Positions 32,383-41,477 of a DNA stretch of 64,000 nt are shown piece after piece. The notes under the pieces were generated by a model. That model was given only the letters and a program-made list of their open reading frames with translations. It was not told where the DNA came from and ran no database searches. The stretch comes from JAYQKL01 sp049889535 (GTDB lineage: Bacteria; Pseudomonadota; Alphaproteobacteria; RS24): the NCBI GenBank assembly GCA_049889535.1, contig JBMHDF010000013.1:169140-233139 (forward strand), in the 5' to 3' direction. A program made the position numbers and the translations under genes. Position 1 is the first letter of the stretch, and the number at the start of each line of letters is the position of its first letter.

Positions 32383-34931
32383 CAGTGCTTGCCCGCTAAA
32401 ACTTCGCGCTTACCTGCATGATTGGGCGGGCTGATGACGCCTTGTTCTTCCATTTGTTCAATCAAGGTTGCGGCGCGGTTATAGCCAATTGATAGGCGGC
32501 GCTGAACATAGCTGGTCGAGGCGCGATTATCGCGGGTGACAATCGCCACGGCTTGGTCGTAAAGGCTGTCGCCACTCACGCCCTCGTCCCCTCCAAAGCT
32601 TTCTTCTGGTTCAGTTGTGACGGCTTCAACATAATCTGGCTGGCCCTGTTTTTTCAAAAACCGTACGACTTTTTCAACTTCCCCATCAGAAACAAATGGA
32701 CCATGAATGCGCTGCAACCGTCCGCCACCTGCCATATAAAGCATATCCCCCATGCCGAGTAATTGCTCCGCGCCCTGCTCGCCTAGCACCGTGCGGCTGT
32801 CAATGCGCGAGGTCACCTGAAACGACATGCGGCTTGGAAAATTTGCCTTAATTGTGCCGGTGATGACATCAACAGAAGGACGCTGGGTTGCGGTAATTAA
32901 ATGCACACCCGCCGCCCGCGCCATTTGCGCCAAACGCTGAATGGCGCCCTCAATTTCCTTGCCAGCAACCAGCATTAGGTCGGCCATTTCGTCAATCACA
33001 ATCACAATGAAGGGTAGTTTTTCTGGATTAATTTCCTCTTCCTCGTACCGCGCCTCGCCCGTATCCGGGTCAAGACCAATTTGCACTTTGCGCGTTAGTT
33101 TTTCGCCTTTTTCAAGCGCTTCGACCATGCGTTGATTATAGCCATGAATATTCCGCACCCCAATTTTGGACATTTTCCGATAGCGGTTTTCCATTTCCTG
33201 CACCGCCCATTTTAAAGCTACAACCGCTTTTTTCGGCTCGGTCACCACCGGCGCGAGCAAATGCGGTATGCCATCATAAACGGATAATTCGAGCATTTTG
33301 GGGTCAACCAAAATCAGGCGACATTCATGCGGCGTCATGCGGTAAAGAATAGATAAAATCATGGCATTAATGCCAACCGATTTGCCGGAGCCAGTGGTGC
33401 CGGCGACCAGCAAATGAGGCATGCGCGCAAGATCGCTCAAAATCGGCGCACCGCCAATGTCTTTCCCGAGCGCCAAGGGGAGGCCGCCTGAGTTTTTCTC
33501 AAATTCTGCGCTCGATAAAAGTTCGCGCAAATAAACGGTTTCACGATCTGTATTTGGTAGCTCAATCCCAATCACATTTTGACCTGGCACTGTCGCCACA
33601 CGGCAAGCAACGGCACTCATCGAGCGGGCAATATCATCAGCCAGCCCAACTACGCGTGACGCGCGTATCCCTGCAGCCGGTTCAAGTTCATAAAGGGTCA
33701 CTACAGGGCCAGGCCGCACCCGCAAGATTTGCCCTTTAATACCAAAATCTTCCAAAACACCCTCAAGCAAACGCGCATTGGCCTGAAGCGCATCTTCGCT
33801 AATTTTCTTTTGGCCCCGATTGCGCGCTTCTGTCAGCAGGCGCAGTGGCGGTAATTCAAAATCACTTTGGGCGTCAAAAGATAGCGCGTGCTGGTCTTCG
33901 CGCGCGGCCCGTTTGCCGGGGTTTGATTTTTGTTTTGGCATTTCCACAGGGATTTCGTTCTGGCTGCGCCCTTGTGTGGCGCGCGCCGCCGATGCATCCG
34001 TTTCGGTTTTTCTCTTGGCGCGCGGTTTTGCAGTTGTGTCCGAAGTCGTCAGTGCCGCATCATTTTCTGTCTCTTCATCTCCCGCCGCTTCTGAAGAGAC
34101 GATTTTCTTGGTGAGGGCATTTTTAATGGGTGCGATAAATATCTCTCTTGTTCGGGCGAGCCCCTGCCCCACATTGCCCAGCAAAGCGAGCGCGCCCGCT
34201 TTGCGCCATCGACTTTTTGTTGCTTCATCTTGCGTAGGCTTTGCCTCTGCTGGCGCGTTTCTCATATCGCGTAACTTAATAAGCGCCGCAAAAGTTTTTT
34301 GCGCACTCGTCTTGATAAATTTTAAGCTGCCCATCAACCAGCCAGCCGCGACCAAAGAAAGCGTTATCGCGATTAGCGCGCAGGCAATGCTGATAGTTTT
34401 TAGTGCGGCATCACTTAGGGTGAAATGAATGACATCGCTCAGTTGGGGCAGAAGAGAGGCCAGACTATGCCCCAATAACCCCCCCGCCAAAGGTGTGATG
34501 GCGGTTTCACTAGGCGTTGACAAAACTGTTTGCGCCCATAATGCACTCGCTAATGACAAGCCCACCAGCGCAATGAGCCAGCTCAGGAAACGAAAATAAG
34601 GCCATGATATGCTTTGCTTGCGCAAAACACGCCACCCAAACGCCGCAATGGCTGGCAGGGCCGCCCATATGCCAATGCCAAATATCTGTAAAAGCTGGTC
34701 ACTCGTGGTAGCGCCAAAAATGCCGAGCCAATTTTCAGGCGCAGCCCCTGTCGCGCGATTCCAGCTTGGGTCTTGCGGGTGATGGCTCAACAGCGCCAAG
34801 CTCACCGCAAGTGGACCGAGCATTAAACCAAGCGCAATAATCTCGCGACCCCGCGCTAAGATGAAAGCACGGCTGGCCGCTCCTATTTTGGCCAGAAAAG
34901 CATTTTTCTTTTTCGTTTTTTGTTGTGGCAT
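32382..34931 (-). CDS. ftsK: DNA translocase FtsK
   Basis: Membrane-anchored DNA pump that clears the septum and activates dif recombination. The 849-residue protein has four hydrophobic segments in the first ~210 residues and an Ala/Lys/Thr-rich linker (about 240-350). The RecA-like motor (about 370-770) has Walker A LVAGTTGSGKSVGINAM and Walker B FIVIVIDEMADLM. The C-terminal gamma winged helix (YVQRRLSIGYNRAATLIEQMEEQGVI) reads KOPS. The linker is short compared with E. coli. It lies between the aminotransferase gene and lolA. Confidence 0.96.
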   Translation of the reverse strand: MPQQKTKKKNAFLAKIGAASRAFILARGREIIALGLMLGPLAVSLALLSHHPQDPSWNRATGAAPENWLGIFGATTSDQLLQIFGIGIWAALPAIAAFGWRVLRKQSISWPYFRFLSWLIALVGLSLASALWAQTVLSTPSETAITPLAGGLLGHSLASLLPQLSDVIHFTLSDAALKTISIACALIAITLSLVAAGWLMGSLKFIKTSAQKTFAALIKLRDMRNAPAEAKPTQDEATKSRWRKAGALALLGNVGQGLARTREIFIAPIKNALTKKIVSSEAAGDEETENDAALTTSDTTAKPRAKRKTETDASAARATQGRSQNEIPVEMPKQKSNPGKRAAREDQHALSFDAQSDFELPPLRLLTEARNRGQKKISEDALQANARLLEGVLEDFGIKGQILRVRPGPVVTLYELEPAAGIRASRVVGLADDIARSMSAVACRVATVPGQNVIGIELPNTDRETVYLRELLSSAEFEKNSGGLPLALGKDIGGAPILSDLARMPHLLVAGTTGSGKSVGINAMILSILYRMTPHECRLILVDPKMLELSVYDGIPHLLAPVVTEPKKAVVALKWAVQEMENRYRKMSKIGVRNIHGYNQRMVEALEKGEKLTRKVQIGLDPDTGEARYEEEEINPEKLPFIVIVIDEMADLMLVAGKEIEGAIQRLAQMARAAGVHLITATQRPSVDVITGTIKANFPSRMSFQVTSRIDSRTVLGEQGAEQLLGMGDMLYMAGGGRLQRIHGPFVSDGEVEKVVRFLKKQGQPDYVEAVTTEPEESFGGDEGVSGDSLYDQAVAIVTRDNRASTSYVQRRLSIGYNRAATLIEQMEEQGVISPPNHAGKREVLAGKH

Positions 34932-34934
34932 AAC

Positions 34935-36179
34935 TTATGTTAACCCTGCTTCGCTTAAAGTTTCACGCATTTTTATTAAAGCCTGCTCGGTTTTTTCAGC
35001 GGTGTCGACAAGCGCCGCGCGAATATAGGCGGCGCCTGGGTCTGTTGCGTCATTACTGCGCGACAAATAGCTGCCGGGCAAAACTTTAATGGCCGCTTTT
35101 TGCCAAAGCTCCAGACAAGCCTTTTCGCCATTGCCGACATTAAGCCATAAAAAGAATCCGCCATCTGGGCGAAAAAATCCAAATTGTCCTGCCAAGATAT
35201 TTTCTGCCACATCAAATTTTTCCTGATATAGCGCCCGATTGGCAGCGACATGTGCGTCATCGGCCCAAGCCAGTGCGGCGGCCTCTAATGTGGCGATCGG
35301 CGTTTGCGGCCCTGCAACCAAGCGAAACTGATAATAAGCTTCCATGATTTCCGCCCCGCCCGCACAAAAGCCTGAGCGCAAGCCCGGCAGGTTTGAGCGC
35401 TTGGACAGAGAGTGAAAAACCACCAAATTGCGTGCCCCTTCTGGCCGCTTTTCAGCGCAATTCAAGGCCGAGAGCGGCGGGTTTTTTTCAAAACGCCGGT
35501 CGTAAATTTCCATATAACATTCGTCTAAAATGACCAGAAAATCATAATTTTCTGCCAAATCTAATAGCCTGTCCAAATAGGTTTCGGGCGCGATGGCACC
35601 CTGAGGGTTGGCGGGCGAACACATAAAAAACGCGCGCAATTGCGAGAGTGTTTCGGGGGTGAGCTGGTCTAAATCGGGCAAAAAACCAGTTTCTTTATCT
35701 GCTGATAAATAAACTGGCGTCGCGCCTGCGGCTTGTGCGGCGGCGGCATAAACCTGATAAAACGGGTTTGGCATTGCCATTAGGGTTTTGTCGGGCCGGT
35801 TTGGGCGCGCAAGTTGTGCCAATAAAAATAAGCCTTCGCGCGTCCCGCTGACAGGCAAAACCTGATGCGGATGCGGGCAAGGGTTTGCTAGCCCAAACCG
35901 CCGCGCCAACCAGTGACGTACTGCGTCTTGCCATATGGGCAGTCCTTCAATGGGTGGGTATCGCCCATAGCTGGCGCCGTTTTCAGCGGCGCTTTCTTGT
36001 AATTTTTGTAATACAAAATCGGGTGGTGCATGGCGTGGCGCGCCAATCGTTAGGTCAAAAACTGTTTCATTTTCAGCCGGCGCTGTGTCGGCGAGCAAAT
36101 GGCGCAAACGGGCAAAAGGTCCGATTTGTTGCGGCATTTGAGCGGGGGTTGTTTGACCAGCTAGAGGCTTAGATGACAT
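34935..36179 (-). CDS. Class I/II PLP-dependent aminotransferase, possibly DapC
   Basis: Fold-type I aminotransferase of 414 residues from the ATG at 36179. FDLTIGAPRHAPP resembles the substrate-loop start, YGRYPPIEGLPIWQDAVRHWL and CSPANPQGAIAPE follow, and the PLP lysine is in SLSKRSNLPGLRSGF with the phosphate-binding Arg downstream. Proteins of this type next to ftsK are often annotated as N-succinyldiaminopimelate aminotransferase (DapC, lysine and peptidoglycan precursor pathway), but substrate cannot be fixed by eye. The frame opens 16 codons upstream at a TTG. Confidence 0.82.
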   Translation of the reverse strand: MSSKPLAGQTTPAQMPQQIGPFARLRHLLADTAPAENETVFDLTIGAPRHAPPDFVLQKLQESAAENGASYGRYPPIEGLPIWQDAVRHWLARRFGLANPCPHPHQVLPVSGTREGLFLLAQLARPNRPDKTLMAMPNPFYQVYAAAAQAAGATPVYLSADKETGFLPDLDQLTPETLSQLRAFFMCSPANPQGAIAPETYLDRLLDLAENYDFLVILDECYMEIYDRRFEKNPPLSALNCAEKRPEGARNLVVFHSLSKRSNLPGLRSGFCAGGAEIMEAYYQFRLVAGPQTPIATLEAAALAWADDAHVAANRALYQEKFDVAENILAGQFGFFRPDGGFFLWLNVGNGEKACLELWQKAAIKVLPGSYLSRSNDATDPGAAYIRAALVDTAEKTEQALIKMRETLSEAGLT

Positions 36180-36283
36180 TTGGTGGCGCGTCCTATAGGT
36201 TGAATGGCTCACTGTTACGACTTGCAATTATAACAAAATTCGCGCCTGTTTCACTATTCTTTCCCACGCCTTGTTGCAATAAA

Positions 36284-36310
36284 AAACCCGCCCCCAGTGG
36301 GAGCGGGTTT
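36284..36310 (-). terminator. Rho-independent terminator of amt
   Basis: On the minus strand AAACCCGC and GCGGGTTT form an eight-base stem around an 11-base partly paired loop, followed at once by a T-run (TTTATT after the stem Ts). It is 26 bases past the amt stop. Confidence 0.88.
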
Positions 36311-36335
36311 AGTTTATTATCGCCTAACTAAAATA

Positions 36336-37577
36336 TTATCGGCTACTGCCAGACAGCGCCGCTTCTGGTTCGGCCTGGATTTTGTGGATCGCTAAATCCG
36401 CGCCCATGGCCTCTTCTTCTTCGGTGAGGCGTATGCCCAGCGTAGCTTTCAAAATACCGTAAACCAGCAAGCCGGCAATCAGGGCATATGCGCAGCCCGC
36501 TAAACTGCCAATTAACTGCGACATAAAGCTGACACCGCCAAGCCCGCCAAGAGAGGCTTGACCGAATATACCAGCCGCGATGCCGCCCCAAAGGCCCGCC
36601 AATCCGTGCAATGGCCAGACGCCCAACACATCATCAATTTTGAGTTTTTCCTGACAGATGGTGAAAAACACCACAAAAATACCGCCGCCAATCGCGCCGG
36701 TGATGAACGATCCGAGCGGGTGCATGACATTTGAGCCGGCACAAACCGCGACCAATCCGGCCAGCGCGCCATTATGAATGAAGCCCGGGTCGTTTTTGCC
36801 AATAATCATCGCCGTCAAAATGCCCCCAGCCATTGCCAGCAGTGAATTCATTGCGACCAGACCTGTCACACTTTCAAGGGCTTGTGCGCTCATGACATTG
36901 AAGCCGAACCAGCCAACGCACAACATCCAAGAACCCAATGCCAGCCAGGGGATAGATGAGGGCGGGAAAGCGCGTCCGCGCGGGCCATAACGCCCGGTGC
37001 GCGCGCCCAGCATCAGGACGGCACCAAGCGCGGCCCAACCACCAACGCCATGTACGACAATGGAGCCGGCAAAATCATTAAATGGCGCGCCAAATGAAGC
37101 GGCGAGCCAGTCCTGAAATCCAAAATTACCACCCCAGATGAGGCCCTCGAAAAATGGATAGAACAAAGCCACTAGCAAAGCGGTTGCGATGAGTTGCGGC
37201 ACGAATTTTGCCCGTTCAGCAATGCCACCAGATATAATCGCTGGTATGGCGGCGGCAAAAGTGAGCAGGAAGAAAAACTTCACAAGGTCGAGACCTTGCG
37301 GGCTGAATCCAGCATTAACATCATCGCCCTGCAGCGCTGCGGCCGACAAGAGAAAATCAACGCCATAAGCCACGCCATAGCCGACAAAGAAATAGGCAAT
37401 GGTGGACACAGCAAAATCTGAAATAATTTTAACCAGCGCATTAACTTGGTTTTTCTTGCGCACAGTGCCAACCTCAAGAAAGGCAAAGCCAGCGTGCATG
37501 GCAAAAACCAATATCGCGCCCATTAAAAGAAAAAAAACGTCGCCGCCAACAGACGCGACTTCCGGACCGGTTGTCAT
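36336..37577 (-). CDS. amt: Ammonium transporter
   Basis: Trimeric Amt/MEP channel for ammonium uptake. The 413-residue protein has about eleven membrane segments, the FAFLEVGTVRKKN region after the first helix, and the pore His pair in HGVGGWAALGAVLML and HGLAGLWGGIAAGIFG. The start at 37577 is set by AAGGAG (37584-37589) seven bases upstream; a longer frame exists but is upstream of this signal and would extend past the sigma-54 promoter. No glnK (PII) gene accompanies it here, which is less usual. Expression under nitrogen limitation is inferred from the promoter. Confidence 0.95.
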   Translation of the reverse strand: MTTGPEVASVGGDVFFLLMGAILVFAMHAGFAFLEVGTVRKKNQVNALVKIISDFAVSTIAYFFVGYGVAYGVDFLLSAAALQGDDVNAGFSPQGLDLVKFFFLLTFAAAIPAIISGGIAERAKFVPQLIATALLVALFYPFFEGLIWGGNFGFQDWLAASFGAPFNDFAGSIVVHGVGGWAALGAVLMLGARTGRYGPRGRAFPPSSIPWLALGSWMLCVGWFGFNVMSAQALESVTGLVAMNSLLAMAGGILTAMIIGKNDPGFIHNGALAGLVAVCAGSNVMHPLGSFITGAIGGGIFVVFFTICQEKLKIDDVLGVWPLHGLAGLWGGIAAGIFGQASLGGLGGVSFMSQLIGSLAGCAYALIAGLLVYGILKATLGIRLTEEEEAMGADLAIHKIQAEPEAALSGSSR

Positions 37578-37615
37578 GAGACACTCCTTCATAATTAGCT
37601 TAACGCACATACTAA

Positions 37616-37630
37616 GCAAGTAGCGTGCCA
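37616..37630 (-). promoter_or_regulatory. Sigma-54 (RpoN) promoter of amt
   Basis: Minus strand reads TGGCAC-GCTAC-TTGC, the -24/-12 consensus (TGGCAC-N5-TTGC) with no mismatch. Its -12 end is about 38 bases before the amt ATG, leaving a short leader that holds the Shine-Dalgarno. An enhancer-binding protein such as NtrC would be needed; I see no clean NtrC palindrome upstream. Confidence 0.85.
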
Positions 37631-37963
37631 AAAAATCTGGCTTGCTGTCTGCGCCATAAAAGTGTATCTTATCAATAGCTTAGGCTATGGACGCGGGCGC
37701 CGGCAATATGCGCGGCTTGCCCAGGAAACAAGGCGGCGGCTGGATTCTCAAAACCAGCCTAGTTTTGCATAAATTTTGTGCAGTTAAGGGGGTGGCGCTA
37801 AATTATGTCTAAAAATTAGGCGGATAGCTGTCTAATTTGCGCAAATGCTTTATATTTGAGCGTAGTGACGAAATAATCTGAATTGATGCTGGACTTTGCG
37901 GCGGCGCTCAGCCATTTTGTTGCACGAGTTTGATGTCAGCATCTTAAAACAGGCTATAGGACG
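37631..37963. other. Intergenic region between amt and the UbiH-like gene
   Basis: About 330 bp without a credible gene. It should hold the NtrC enhancer (if any) for amt and the promoter of the divergent monooxygenase gene. A 7-bp inverted repeat, AAATTAG (37813-37819) and CTAATTT (37832-37838), is the only further symmetry I noticed. Confidence 0.6.
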
Positions 37964-39331
37964 GTGATGCCAAAGCGCAAAACGGATAAATCGGGTGAAA
38001 TGAGCTTTGACGTGCTGGTGGTCGGGGCTGGGCTTGCGGGGCAGGCCGCGGCACTGGCGCTGGCGCATGCTGGCGCGCGTATTGGCCTTATTGGTGGCGC
38101 GCGAAAAGGCGGACTAAAAACTACCAAAAACCCAGCAAAAGCCCCTGCTTCAAACAGTCCCAAACAGCCCATATCGACTGATGATTACCGGGTGACCGCG
38201 CTCTCGCCTGCCAGCGTCATTATGTTGGAAACATTAACCCGCGGGAGTTCTGTATTGGGGCTTGATTGGCGTGCTTCGCCAGTGACGCATATGCAGGTGT
38301 CAGATGGGCATCCAGACACTGGCTTATTGGCTGGCGGGCTTTCGCTGCAGGGTGACACTAAAGACCCGCATTTGGCCTATATTGTCCGCAATCAGGATTT
38401 ATTATCTGGCTTAACAGCGGCCATTAAAGCCACGCCCAACATTACGCCCATTACTGACCAGCAAGTGGTTGAAATTGCAGCGCCTCAAAACCAGCAAGCG
38501 CCAATCGGGGTGGTGCTGGCAGATGGGCAATGTTATGGCGCGCAGCTTGTGGTGGGTGCCGATGGGCGACAGTCTTTTGTGCGCCAACATATGGGCAGTG
38601 AAACAGTCCACCATGATTATCAAACCACAGCGCTGGTGACGACCATTACCCATACCGCGCCGCACCATCAAAAAGCCTTCCAGCTGTTTAGACCGCAGGG
38701 CCCACTTGCTAGCCTGCCCCTATCTGATACACAAATGCCTGATAAACGAAAGGGCCAAAAATTTCAGCCGAGTTCGTCATTGGTTTGGCCTGAACAGACT
38801 GAATATGCGCGGGCGCTTATGACGCTGAGTCCTGATGAGTTGAAGGCGGAAATCAATCAGCGCTTTGATGGGCTTTTGGGCGAGATAACCAGCATCGCGC
38901 CGCCAACTTCTTTCCCATTAAGCTTGATGGTGGCGCAAGACTATGTAGGCACGCGCTGTGTTTTGCTTGGCGAGGCGGCGCATATTATTCACCCATTGGC
39001 GGGGCAAGGTTTTAATCTCAGCTTGCGTGATGCGGCTATGTTGGCGGATTGTTGGTTTGACGCGCGCCGCTTAGGGTTGGACCCTGGCGCGCCGCTCGCA
39101 TTGGCGCCTTACCAAGCTTTGCGCCGGCGCGATGCGTTGGCAATGTCTGCGCTCACGCACAGCCTGTCGCGCCTGTTTGGCCAGTCTGGCTGGCTCGTAC
39201 CATCTTTAAGAAAACTTGGTTTATCTTTGTCTCAGGGGTTTGCTCCCATGCAACGCCTTGCCCGAAATTTTGCAGATACAGGCCTTGGCTCCCCGCCGCG
39301 TTTATTGCGGGGTGACGATTTTACCGCCTAA
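37964..39331 (+). CDS. UbiH/UbiF/COQ6-family FAD-dependent monooxygenase
   Basis: Flavin hydroxylase of the ubiquinone-synthesis type. The Rossmann start SFDVLVVGAGLAGQAAALALAHAG, the middle VVGADGRQSFVR motif, and the FAD-ribityl motif GEAAHIIHPLAGQGFNLSLRDAAML are all present. A ~20-residue Lys/Pro/Ala-rich insertion follows the first beta-alpha-beta unit. Which ring position it hydroxylates is not decidable by eye. An ATG at 38000, with GGTGA before it and a more typical N-terminus, is an alternative start. The 3' end overlaps the convergent UPF0434 gene by four bases. Confidence 0.88.
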   Translation: MMPKRKTDKSGEMSFDVLVVGAGLAGQAAALALAHAGARIGLIGGARKGGLKTTKNPAKAPASNSPKQPISTDDYRVTALSPASVIMLETLTRGSSVLGLDWRASPVTHMQVSDGHPDTGLLAGGLSLQGDTKDPHLAYIVRNQDLLSGLTAAIKATPNITPITDQQVVEIAAPQNQQAPIGVVLADGQCYGAQLVVGADGRQSFVRQHMGSETVHHDYQTTALVTTITHTAPHHQKAFQLFRPQGPLASLPLSDTQMPDKRKGQKFQPSSSLVWPEQTEYARALMTLSPDELKAEINQRFDGLLGEITSIAPPTSFPLSLMVAQDYVGTRCVLLGEAAHIIHPLAGQGFNLSLRDAAMLADCWFDARRLGLDPGAPLALAPYQALRRRDALAMSALTHSLSRLFGQSGWLVPSLRKLGLSLSQGFAPMQRLARNFADTGLGSPPRLLRGDDFTA

Positions 39332-39531
39332 AGCGCGCGCGCTTCATCAGCCAATAAAATCGGAATACCATCACGGACAGGAAAAGCCAGCTTTGCTTTT
39401 TCGCTGACGAGTTCATTTTTTTTCTTATCATATTTCAGCGGCTGATGCGTCAGTGGGCAGACCAGAATATCCAATAGGCTTGGGTTAATCATTGTCTCAT
39501 TTTGTGATGGGGATTTTGTTTTGTCACTCAT
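39328..39531 (-). CDS. UPF0434/Trm112-family small protein
   Basis: A 67-residue protein of the YcaR/Trm112 family: INPSLLDILVCPLTHQPLKYD, then ELVSEKAKLAFPVRDGIPILLADEAR. Only one Cys of a zinc ribbon remains, as in many bacterial members. Trm112 in eukaryotes is a methyltransferase activator; the bacterial role is not established. The ATG at 39531 lies just past the stop of the upstream Lon-domain gene; an in-frame ATG five codons earlier would overlap it. Confidence 0.85.
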   Translation of the reverse strand: MSDKTKSPSQNETMINPSLLDILVCPLTHQPLKYDKKKNELVSEKAKLAFPVRDGIPILLADEARAL

Positions 39532-39545
39532 TATGGGCTCTATCA

Positions 39546-40211
39546 CTATTGAATGGGGGTGTCTTCGCCCAGTGAGCGCGCCAGCACCATTTCACCAAAG
39601 GCGATTAAAATATCCGCGCGATGCGAGAGGGTCGGCGCTTCCAACAGTGCTTGCTTTTCTTCAGGTCCAAATGGCGAAATCACACTGAGAGAATTCACCA
39701 ACTCTTCATTGGTCGAGGCGTTGATGGAGTCCCAATCTGCATTCAAGTCATGTGCGGCTAAATATTCCCGCACAATCCCCAAAAGGCGATTGCGGTTTTC
39801 TTGTTGCATATCATGGTTTTGCACCAAATCAGCCTGATAATAATGAAAATCTGTCGCGACTTGGCGATAAGGGGTGGTGGTGTCAATTTCATGCACAATT
39901 TTAAACCGCGAAACACCTGTGAGACTGATTAAAAGCCGCCCATCATCGGTTTCTGCATAAGAGGTTATCCGACCCGCACAAGCGGTTTGATTTAAAATCG
40001 ATTTACCATCAGGGTGCACGCCCCGCCCCGCTTGCGGCTGAACCATGCCGATAAGCTTGTGATGAGCCAGCGCGTCATCAATCATTTTCAGATAGCGCGG
40101 CTCAAAAATGTTCAAGGGGATTACCACGCGCGGCAAAAGCAAAGATCCCGATAGGGGAAAAACGGGCAGTATTTCCGGAAAATCTTCTGGGGATTTATAG
40201 TTTTTGCGCAT
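39546..40211 (-). CDS. Lon N-terminal (substrate-binding) domain protein
   Basis: A 221-residue stand-alone LON domain without the ATPase or protease parts. It has LPVFPLSGSLLLPRVVIPLNIFEPRYLKMIDDAL, IGMVQPQ, GCAGRI-like CAGRITSYAETDDGRLLISLTGVSRF, and a helical C-terminus ending in EEKQALLEAPTLSHRADIL. Such proteins are frequent beside a thioredoxin/CnoX gene in Alphaproteobacteria, as here. The biochemical role is unknown. Confidence 0.9.
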   Translation of the reverse strand: MRKNYKSPEDFPEILPVFPLSGSLLLPRVVIPLNIFEPRYLKMIDDALAHHKLIGMVQPQAGRGVHPDGKSILNQTACAGRITSYAETDDGRLLISLTGVSRFKIVHEIDTTTPYRQVATDFHYYQADLVQNHDMQQENRNRLLGIVREYLAAHDLNADWDSINASTNEELVNSLSVISPFGPEEKQALLEAPTLSHRADILIAFGEMVLARSLGEDTPIQ

Positions 40212-40252
40212 TGTTTATCTGTGCCTTTATTTAACTGTATTTTACCTTATGT

Positions 40253-41203
40253 TTAGCTGAACAAGAGCGATGAAAGCCGACGCCGTCCCGCTTGTGTCAC
40301 TTCGTCCATGGCTCCATAAGCATCAAATAATTCAATAAGCTGCTTACGGGCGGCATCGTCATTCCAATTAGCTTGTTTTTCAATAATGGCAAGCAGCGCG
40401 TCAACCGCCTCCTCGCGCTGGTTGCTCGCATGATAGGCCAGCGCCAAGTCAAACCGCGCTTGATGGTCGTTTTCATTTTCAGCGAGAGCGGCCAGCAGGT
40501 TTTCTATATCGCCGGCTTCCTCTGCTTTTTCAGCCAATTCCAATTGTGCTTTTAGCGCCAAAACGTCAGGATTATTTGCATGGGCAGGTGGTATTGAAGC
40601 TAGAATTTCATGCGCCGCCTCGCCAGCATCTATCGCTAAATAAGTTTGTGCCAAGCCAATCAGCGCGTCTGGATTGTCAGCTTCCAAATCTAATGCGGCG
40701 GAAAAAAACTCAGTTGCTTTGCCGTAATCTTGTGCCTCAAGCGCCGCTTTGCCAGCCGCATATAATTTGTCAAAATCGCTTGGGCCAAGGGCGCCATCAA
40801 GGTTTTTTTCTATAAAGGCTTTCAGCTCACTTTCCGGCAATGCGCCCATAAAACCGTCAACAGGTTGGCCATTTTTAAAGGCAAAGACGGCTGGTATTGA
40901 TTGAACTTGAAGCTGTTGGGCAATTTGTGGATGCTCATCAATATTCATTTTAGCCAGCTTCACCGCACCACCAGCTTGTTGGACAAGCTTTTCAAGCACA
41001 GGTGTAAGCTGTTTGCAGGGGCCGCACCACGGAGCCCAAAAATCAACCAGGACAAGCTGGGTTTTGGAAGCCTCCACAACATCGCCCATAAAGCTTTGGG
41101 TTGTGGTATCAACAATCAGCGCACTACCGGCGCCATTGTCAGCCTGATTTTCGGCTGGTTCTTGCGGGGGTGGTGTGCCACCGAGATTTAAATCATTATT
41201 CAT
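40253..41203 (-). CDS. CnoX-like thioredoxin with TPR region
   Basis: The 316-residue protein has an N-terminal Asn/Pro/Gln-rich tail, a thioredoxin domain (about 35-145) with an intact redox motif WCGPC (about 59-63), and a C-terminal TPR-like helical region (about 150-316). This is the YbbN/CnoX architecture: E. coli CnoX is a chaperedoxin that hands clients to GroEL and DnaK. E. coli CnoX has lost one active-site Cys, while this one keeps both, so it is probably a working oxidoreductase. It is tandem with the Lon-domain gene. Confidence 0.9.
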   Translation of the reverse strand: MNNDLNLGGTPPPQEPAENQADNGAGSALIVDTTTQSFMGDVVEASKTQLVLVDFWAPWCGPCKQLTPVLEKLVQQAGGAVKLAKMNIDEHPQIAQQLQVQSIPAVFAFKNGQPVDGFMGALPESELKAFIEKNLDGALGPSDFDKLYAAGKAALEAQDYGKATEFFSAALDLEADNPDALIGLAQTYLAIDAGEAAHEILASIPPAHANNPDVLALKAQLELAEKAEEAGDIENLLAALAENENDHQARFDLALAYHASNQREEAVDALLAIIEKQANWNDDAARKQLIELFDAYGAMDEVTQAGRRRLSSLLFS

Positions 41204-41309
41204 AATATCCTCTTACCCTTTATAAATGGGGTTTTTAATGCCATTTGCCAAGTGCCGAGATGAAAATTTTAGCCCGATTTAACATGGCATTAAAAACGCT
41301 AAAACAGAC

Positions 41310-41338
41310 TTGCAAATCCTGTTTTGTTAAGGCATAAC
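41310..41338 (+). promoter_or_regulatory. Possible promoter of tRNA-Gly
   Basis: TTGCAA (41310-41315) and CATAAC (41333-41338) are separated by 17 bp, and the tRNA begins 29 bases later. Each box has mismatches to the sigma-70 consensus, so this is tentative. The -35 overlaps an inverted repeat AAAACAG (41301-41307) / CTGTTTT (41319-41325). Confidence 0.3.
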
Positions 41339-41367
41339 ACTCTGGCTGGAAATACACCAGTCGCTTA

Positions 41368-41442
41368 GCGGGCGTAGCTCAGGGGTAGAGCACAACCTTG
41401 CCAAGGTTGGGGTCGTGAGTTCGAATCTCATCGCCCGCTCCA
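41368..41442 (+). tRNA. tRNA-Gly (GCC)
   Basis: The acceptor arms GCGGGCG (41368-41374) and CGCCCGC (41432-41438) pair fully. The D arm is GCTC...GAGC. The anticodon stem CAACC/GGTTG holds the loop TTGCCAA with anticodon GCC. The T arm is GTGAG-TTCGAAT-CTCAT. Discriminator T and an encoded CCA end the gene (75 nt with CCA). Confidence 0.97.
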
Positions 41443-41477
41443 GTTTTCTTTGTAAATCAGTCTTTTGAAGCCTTATT

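Noticed and set aside
37631..37963. NtrC-binding palindrome upstream of the amt promoter
   Set aside because: Only poor partial matches to GCAC-N-GGTGC were seen.
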